This document shows, one piece after another, positions 58,176-64,000 of a stretch of 64,000 bases of DNA. The stretch is from positions 372,001 to 436,000 of the forward strand of contig JAQJVL010000679.1 in NCBI GenBank assembly GCA_035578905.1, written 5' to 3'. Origin of the DNA: Stictocephala bisonia. Its lineage: Eukaryota; Arthropoda; Insecta; Hemiptera; Membracidae. Each line of letters begins with the position of its first letter. Positions within the stretch are counted from its first letter, which is position 1. The translations under genes were made by a program, and so were the position numbers. Under the pieces are notes generated by a model. The model was given only the letters and a program-made list of their open reading frames with translations, did no database searches and was not told the DNA's origin.

Positions 58176-59087
58176 TGTGACATACAAAGTGGCCTCCATC
58201 CTGGGAACCGGTGATGCGGAAGTAATGGATGGGTCGCTGACCACCTGCCCTGCTTGTTTACAACCTTTGGAGCACAATGGCTTACGCATGAACGCCCTTA
58301 CCTCAATGGACTTCTAGAATCTTCTGGGTTGACGAGCCAGCTCTGTCATGGAACTTCGGACGCAGGGGAATTCAAGAAGCTTCTAGATGGAAACCTGCAG
58401 GTGATATATACGGCCCGGATACCAGAGTCAGTCAGTCAGTCAGTGAGTGAGTCTAGAGCCTACAGCCCGGGTGTTTGCGGCGACAGTGAGTGAGTTCTAC
58501 AGTGCAAGTGAAGTGTCCGTGTATAGTGAAGAGGTCTACGGAGAAGTTACCGGTGAGTGGTTCGTTGTGGGGATCAACGAAGGAGCAGTGCGGTACTTGT
58601 GGACGACTTCTGAAGGGACACTGAAGAAACTGTGAGTGAACTGTTAGCATTGGACTGTAGGTAGTAGGGAATCTAGTAAAGTCATTTTGTAGTCAGTAGT
58701 TGTAAATAATAGTAGGAAATCTAGTAGAGTCACTTTATAGTTAGTAATTGTAAATAATAGTAGAGAATCTAGGAAAGCCACTTTATAGAGCTAGGAATTG
58801 TGATTAAAAGAAGGGAATTTAGTAAAGTCACTTTGCAATTATTAGTAGTTGTAATTATTGATGCCATCGAAGATTGTAATTATAGATTAGTTTAATTGTA
58901 AAAGTAGGCCTAATAGTAAATTGTACTTTTCACAATAGTAAAGTTAAGGAAATAATCCATTTAATTATAATAAGTTAATTTTATGTATTCAATAAATTTA
59001 GTAATTGTTTAGTATATCGTGTTGCTTATTTGTAAAACCCTCATAGCGATTAATTATTTATAAATTAGGACGTATAAAAACGTCACA
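58176..59087. mobile_element. Candidate solo LTR, 912 bp
   Basis: The block starts TGTGACATAC and ends AACGTCACA, giving TG...CA boundaries with a short inverted repeat TGTGAC/GTCACA. ATAT flanks both ends (58172-58175 and 59088-59091), a possible 4-bp target duplication, though AT-rich chance matches are possible. The left half is GC-rich with AGTCAGTCAGTCAGTGAGTG; the right half is AT-rich with an AATAAA at 58988. Four 48-50 bp repeats lie at 58664-58856. No internal retroelement frames or second LTR are present, so it would be a solo LTR. Short frames in it are not convincing. Confidence 0.6.
58664..58856. repeat. 48-50 bp direct repeats inside the candidate LTR, 4 copies
   Basis: Copies start at about 58664, 58712, 58760 and 58810. 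The shared core is GAATCTAGTAAAGTCACTTT followed by TTGTAAATAATAG. Confidence 0.8.
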
Positions 59088-59381
59088 ATATAAACAATAA
59101 TTGTTTATTTAAATAATTATTATTTAAACTATGCAAAATATTATTCTTTTAAGAACCAATACATGATCAAATGTTTATTTGCTACAGGATATAATACACT
59201 AAAATGTATTGCTGTGATTACAACTACCCAGCTACTAGCTTTATAACTAGTGGTTTTGAAATCCAGCCACCAAAATAATAGAAGAAATAAAACACAACAA
59301 AACTAGACAAATATATTGTGTCTAATTAAAATTTAAGTACAAACTACTTTTGTCTTAGTGTTCAAATAGCACTCACATCAC

Positions 59382-59640
59382 AGAGCTCAATCCATACTTC
59401 GGAACCACTTGACGCCTGCTTCTACCGTTGGATAAGACCAGCTAATAATCTCCCTTGTCAAGATCGCAGGCAAACCATTTACTATGTGATTTATATTTTG
59501 ACCTTCAACTCCACAACCACATGACGGATCAATTTCCATTCTCCATCTATATTTCCAGAAATTAAATCTTCCCACATCGTGCAAAGGTGATTTAACATGG
59601 TCGGTTCCTTAAGAGGAAGGTTTATTCCACAGATGGCGGT
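59382..59640 (-). pseudogene. C-terminal fragment of a LINE ORF2 protein
   Basis: The minus-strand frame 59387-59584 reads HDVGRFNFWKYRW, then DPSCGCGVEGQNINHIV, and ends AGVKWFRSMD. The C-x-C-G...Q...H pattern followed by a W(I/F)R.(L/M)D end is the C-terminal zinc-knuckle region of many insect LINE ORF2 proteins (.P.C.CG...Q...HI...C). The usual final Cys is replaced in NGLPAI. No reverse transcriptase is attached, so it is a 5'-truncated copy. Confidence 0.65.
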
Positions 59641-59871
59641 CATAGGGTGTGATACCAGAAACGTGTTTCGACCCTGTTGCTTTGATATTATTTTTGTTTT
59701 TTATATCATTTAAAGATAAAAACATAACTAAAACCCTTTTACTCAAATAATTATGGAAAATAAAAATAATATTTTAATATATTGAATGTTAATAGTTTTT
59801 ATTCATTTACTTAAAACTAAACTATATATTTTGGTGTATTTTCAATTATTCTGATGTATTTTTTAAAGATT

Positions 59872-60395
59872 CACGCTCGCAATCAAAATGGATACTACTG
59901 ATGGCATGGAACCTCACTAACTTCTGAAAGCTTGCCACCGGAAAAAATACCGAACTTGCGTTGCTTCCAGAGAACAGTCGAGGGGACCAGACGCGCAACC
60001 TTCTCGCTCACACCAAAACGGATACTACTGACATTGTGCAATCTCACTCACTTCGTAAACTAGCTTCCCACCGGAAAAAATGCCGAACTTACGTTGCTTC
60101 CAGAGAACAGTCGAGGGGACCAGACGCGCAATCTCCTCGCTTGCAATCAAAATGGATACTACTGACGGCGTGGAACCTCACTCATTTCTGAAACTAGCTT
60201 CCCACCGAAAAATATACCGAACTTGCGTTGTTTCCAGAGAACAGTCGAGGGGACCAGACGCGCAAACTTCACGCTCGCAATCAAAACGGATACCTCACTT
60301 CTAAAATTAGCTTGCAATCAAAGCGGCTACTACTGACAGCGTGGAACCTCACTCACTTCGGAAACTAGCTTCCCACCGGAAAAAATGCAGAAATT
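59872..60395. repeat. 133-bp tandem repeat, about 4 copies
   Basis: GTCGAGGGGACCAGACGCGC recurs at 59977, 60110 and 60244 (spacing 133-134 bp). Each unit also contains ATGGATACTACTGACG, GGAACCTCACTCACTTC, AGCTTCCCACCGGAAAAAAT and GAACTTGCGTTGCTTCCAGAG. The last copy has an internal deletion. Frames in it shift between copies, so I consider it non-coding. Confidence 0.9.
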
Positions 60396-61480
60396 CGAAA
60401 AAGAGACAAAGGACGATTCAAAGAAGCGGCGGACACAACTCAACCAAAAGATGGTGGTGAAAAGAGGGCGAGACAACCATTGGACGAACTACTTACGTGG
60501 TAACCCTCTCTATGCAAAATTACTTCGAATCAAAATGGATAAGAACCAATCAGGGGGTTTCAAAGAGGAAACATTTGGATTGCAGAAAACACGTTGATCC
60601 AGCTCGTCAGCAAAATATCTTGTTAATAAAATATTGGTTATTTTATTACTTAGGGGAACATCTACTTATTTTAATTTTAGAGAGTAAGATTCTCAATGTT
60701 AATGAAAAACTGCAAGATTTTAATTGAACATTTATAGATTTTGAACTAATTTTCTATTCCAAGTACTTTTTCTCATTTTTGAATTTTTCCAATATTAATT
60801 AAGCAAAAGGCTACAGAGGTAGACCTTTTGTAAAAAGAGATCCTAGTATTCAAGCAATGGCCCTGTGATATTTTTCTGAAAACTAAATGGCGAACATAAA
60901 ACCTTAGTTTGGTAACAATATCGTTAACTATATTATTTTTAAATTGTAATTTGATCTAAAACCAAACTTAATTACTATGGCCAATTATAGTGACAAAAAT
61001 TAGTGTTAATTGCTTAGTTAACATAAGTGTTTCTTTACAGCTAATGTGGACGAGAGGAAAATGGAGGGTTGAAAAAATGATTACTAAAATGGAGCGGACA
61101 AATCCTCTAATGCCATTCCTGTATGCACTGAATGCCTTGGGGCGTCTTCCGTTTGTTAGGAAAAAATCAGGTACTTGTATACAATTTGTAAATACTTGGA
61201 TTACACCTTGAAGATGTAGAAAACGATACAACCATTTATATAAACTATTGACTTGTCGTACTTATCAGTGCATGGATCACAAATATATACTACTAATACA
61301 GTTTTATTAGTATCTCAACTCACGTTCTGATAATTGATACTTATTGTTATTGTCACCATAATCCTAAATGTAATTAAGTTGGTACACAATTATATATTTC
61401 TATAAATTTAAAATTCTGTATACAATACAACTGAACAAATATAAAATATATGCGATTGATATAAACAATATTGATGGCAC
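60396..61480. other. Unassigned sequence after the 133-bp array
   Basis: A 70-residue plus-strand frame (60385-60597) starts in the last repeat and is lysine- and arginine-rich; I do not recognise it. The remainder is AT-rich with short unsupported frames. Confidence 0.35.
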
Positions 61481-61820
61481 AATCACCCACTCTTTCCGAA
61501 ACAAGTTCGTTGATCCACCGACTCATATTTCAGACTTTAGACACACCCCTTAGATTCTAGACTCGATGATCCACTGAACCATCCTTCAGACAGTAGGCTT
61601 AATGGTTCAACTATTGTCATTTCAGAAACAAGGCTTGATGGTCCTCCTGTCCCCCCTCCGCAGATCCACTCACACATCCGTCCACCATTCACACACAGAC
61701 ACCTATCCTCCAGACTTTAGGCTCGATCATCCACCCACCCACCCCCAGCAATATGCTTTATAACCAAACTGCTTACACTTCAGGCAAGAAGCTCCATGAC
61801 CCACCCATTCACTCTTAAGA
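61481..61820. repeat. Degenerate minisatellite
   Basis: A GC-richer block in which CAGACTTTAGGCTCGATGAT and TCCACCCACTCA-like motifs recur at irregular 45-65 bp spacing. Copies are diverged. Confidence 0.55.
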
Positions 61821-62023
61821 CAACATGTTACTAAACAATATATAATTGTTTTTTACCTACAGTATAAAATAAACAGTTTAAAATTAAGTTGCCAAAAAGC
61901 AGTAATTATTTAATTTAAAAATGAAGTAAAATTGTGTATGTGTTTTATTACTTTGTCTGATATTGTGTAATTTAAAAGAGTAATTATTTATCAATTCTTG
62001 ACGGTATGTATTTTTCGTGATGG

Positions 62024-62940
62024 TGTTCATTACTGATTTATTTTAAATAGGTACACATCACATAGTTTTTTTTTAATTATATTTCATTTTTATTAGTTTA
62101 TACTAAAAAAAGTTATATTTCGGCTATACAGTCTGAAGCCATTTTCAAACATTTAACAACATAAATAGATTTTAATACAATATATATCAATTAATAGATC
62201 ATATATTTTTAAAAATATTTAATAGATGATTTGATCAATGAAAATAGTTGAATATATACTATATCAATTTTGATAAAAATTGTTTAGTCACTTATTAATT
62301 TTGAATTTTATTTAATACTTCTGATTTTATAAAAGGCAGGTATATTGAGTATAAGGTGGCACTAGGTTGTGAAATGCAGCTTTCTACAGCCATACATGCT
62401 GCTTCTTTTATTGTTCTTTCTTTCCTTTTACTTTCTTTATATACTAACTGCTGTCCATTGCACCTTATGCTCTTCCACCAAAATATGATACGAAAGTTTA
62501 GAATAGTTTTCCAATTGATTTGTTATGCTGTTTTTATGTTCTTGTATTCTCTTTTTTAACGGTCGAGTTGTTTGTCCAAAATAATTTATATCACATTGAC
62601 AAGGAATTTTGTAAACAACATTTTTGGTTTCTTGATTTTGATTGTATGGTTTAACTTTTATTAGTAAATTTCCAATTTTTGATTTTGTAACAAATGAAGT
62701 TCTAATATTAAATTTTTTGTTGATTCTTCTGATTTTTTCTGATTTGCCTTTGATATAAGGTATAACAATTGTTGTTAAAGGTTTGATTCAAAACAACTAT
62801 TAATTAATTAATTTATATTTTATTAAAAACTATTTATGTTGTTAAATGTTTGAAAATGGCTTCAGAGTGTATAGCCGAAATATAACATTAAAAAAAAAAA
62901 CTATGTGATATGTAGCTATTTAAAATAAATCGGTAATTAT
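62024..62940 (-). mobile_element. Penelope-like element fragment between inverted arms
   Basis: A GIY-YIG endonuclease fragment of a Penelope-like retroelement is flanked by inverted copies of one ~130-bp sequence (62024-62176 and 62812-62940). The arms share TATTTCGGCTATACA, TCTGAAGCCATTTTCAAACA and TTTAACAACATAAATAG; the left arm has an extra ~34 bp. Penelope-like elements often carry terminal repeats in inverted as well as direct arrangement, which fits. The reverse transcriptase domain is missing, so the copy is truncated. Confidence 0.85.
62340..62785 (-). pseudogene. Penelope-like GIY-YIG endonuclease domain, frameshifted
   Basis: The minus-strand frame from about 62780 reads IPYIKGKSEKIRRINKKFNI, matching the block that links reverse transcriptase and endonuclease in Penelope-like elements. 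The GIY-YIG core follows: VVYKIPCQCDINYFGQTTR, then LKKRIQEHKNSI. This keeps the VY and YFG strands, the CxC pair, the conserved Arg and the EH pair. After HKVQWTAV the frame shifts by one and continues as YKESKRKERTIKEAACMAVE, the usual C-terminal E...R...EA region. The enzyme would nick DNA for target-primed reverse transcription. The frameshift and missing reverse transcriptase make this copy inactive. Confidence 0.85.
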
Positions 62941-63184
62941 TTATTTGGATTTCTCATATTTATTTTAACGTTCAGTTGTAGCCCTCATTCCTAATTTAAT
63001 AAAGATATTTACAATATTTGGGGGAGGAAGAATTGATTGGGAGATATTCTTTTGAATGTTTCAGTTACTCTGTACCTGTATTCGTTTAATATATAAAGAA
63101 TTCTAATGTTCGCTGGATGTTAAGTTTTAACAACCAATTCTTATTCTTACTTATTCTTACATATGAGACGCCGACACAACGTTG
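62941..63184. other. Short spacer, no gene recognised
   Basis: AT-rich; nothing supported beyond the flanking elements. Confidence 0.35.
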
Positions 63185-63620
63185 TCCGTATTTTAAGGCG
63201 AATATGAATGGTTTTATGAGTGTAGGATGAGTGTGGATGAGTGTAGTCTGGTTACTAACTGAGTTCAACTGTTCCTCAGAAAGGGCAATTTATTAATATC
63301 CCAACATCCAGGGCAACTAAGGGACCTACAGCTTTACGTGGAATCCGAACCACGTAGTGCTGGTCTGATTTTCAGCTAATTGACAAGCCTGATACTCAGT
63401 TATCTCCCCCACACAACATCCGCACAATGATTACCACCCAACATGGACACCCCAGACTTCTTTAGTAGTGTCCACGCCGATAGCAACCACCAAGCGGACG
63501 CCATGTCGGTATTAAGAGGACCGAGCATACAACCTATCGCCTACAATCTCCCAAACACTTTGTCCCCATGTAGCTGGGTTACAGCACTGTGCCACTAGTG
63601 CCGACTAGTGGTGCAGTGCT
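63185..63620 (-). repeat. Dispersed repeat, copy 2 of 2 (inverted)
   Basis: The reverse complement aligns with 12758-13140 over most of its length with indels. Read on the minus strand it shows GCTGTAACCCAGC, GTAGGCGATAGG, TGTCCATGTTGGGTGGTAAT, GAGTATCAGGC, AGCTGAAAATCAGACCAGC, GATGTTGGGAT and a shared AT-rich 3' part. It also has a short hairpin GTGGTTCGGATTCCAC that copy 1 lacks. Unclassified. Confidence 0.8.
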
Positions 63621-64000
63621 GTTATTAAAATATAAATTATTAAAATATTGATATCAAATTAAAATATATTTTAATTTGATATCAAAATCATTAAATAAAT
63701 GTATTTGATATCAAATAAATCTAAAAATAAAATATAAATTAGAGTTAAGTTGAATAGTTTATATAGTCACGAGATTTTTGATATTTATATGCTAAATATC
63801 CTAAAAGTAACAACTTAATTAAACTAAAATCTAAGCAGATTACAATTATTAGTTAGCTAAAGATGTTGTATACCAACTATTACTAGTAAGTTAGCTACTT
63901 TTTTATCATTAAACTGATAGCACAACAATTATTAAACATTATGAAGCATTCCTCTATTATAATATTTGGTTTTTAAACGTAATTTAAATCTACTAACGTC
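63621..64000. other. AT-rich end of window with a 34-bp perfect palindrome
   Basis: Contains the perfect palindrome at 63650-63683 (arm GATATCAAATTAAAATA) and a further GATATCAAATAAAT copy nearby. No gene was seen. Confidence 0.6.

Noticed and set aside
58254..58635. 79- and 62-residue frames as a small gene with CpG-rich promoter
   Set aside because: They lie inside the candidate LTR, overlap each other in different frames and resemble no protein I know.

Overview
This window looks like repeat-rich nuclear DNA from an arthropod, most likely an insect. It is strongly AT-rich and non-operonic. It carries interstitial TTAGG tracts (the usual arthropod telomere motif) and several families of eukaryotic transposable element. 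I could not recognise a single host protein-coding gene, rRNA or canonical tRNA. Most open frames are relics of mobile elements or accidental frames inside tandem repeats. Species-level placement is not supported by the sequence alone.

Layout. 1-12.2 kb holds three unrelated tandem arrays (97, 56 and 40 bp units), AT-rich single-copy-looking DNA, a minus-strand LINE relic and a long GT microsatellite. 12.7-19.7 kb holds a dispersed repeat and a decayed plus-strand LINE whose reverse transcriptase is split by a 968-bp hAT-type element with an 8-bp target duplication. 20.9-25.0 kb is a 4.1-kb IS630/Tc1/mariner-type element with ~450-bp terminal inverted repeats and a transposase with DD82E spacing killed by three stop codons; a 261-bp MITE is nested in it. 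25.5-28.1 kb holds a 47-bp array, a LINE tail, a 230-bp tandem duplication and a 552-bp MITE. 28.1-32.3 kb is a nearly full-length CR1-type LINE with an intact 985-residue ORF2 and an ORF1 of the esterase type with one stop. 32.8-35.1 kb holds a tRNA-derived SINE and a 35-bp array.

38.99-42.54 kb is an 86/87-bp array. 43.37-53.81 kb is a 10.4-kb array of 97-100 bp units with recent 1.3-kb and 1.0-kb higher-order duplications. 54.9-55.9 kb is a 48-bp minisatellite that happens to stay open as a 359-residue frame. 56-64 kb holds LINE fragments, an inverted-repeat element, a candidate 912-bp solo LTR, a 133-bp minisatellite, a Penelope-like element fragment with a GIY-YIG domain flanked by inverted arms, and a second, inverted copy of the 12.7-kb dispersed repeat.

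Taken together, about 25 kb (roughly 40%) is tandem satellite or minisatellite and most recognisable remaining sequence is transposon-derived. The nested insertions give a relative order of events: LINE before hAT; DD82E element before the nested MITE. The best candidates for something not previously described are the satellite families, the two MITEs that each carry an internal telomeric tract, and the unclassified dispersed repeat pair.
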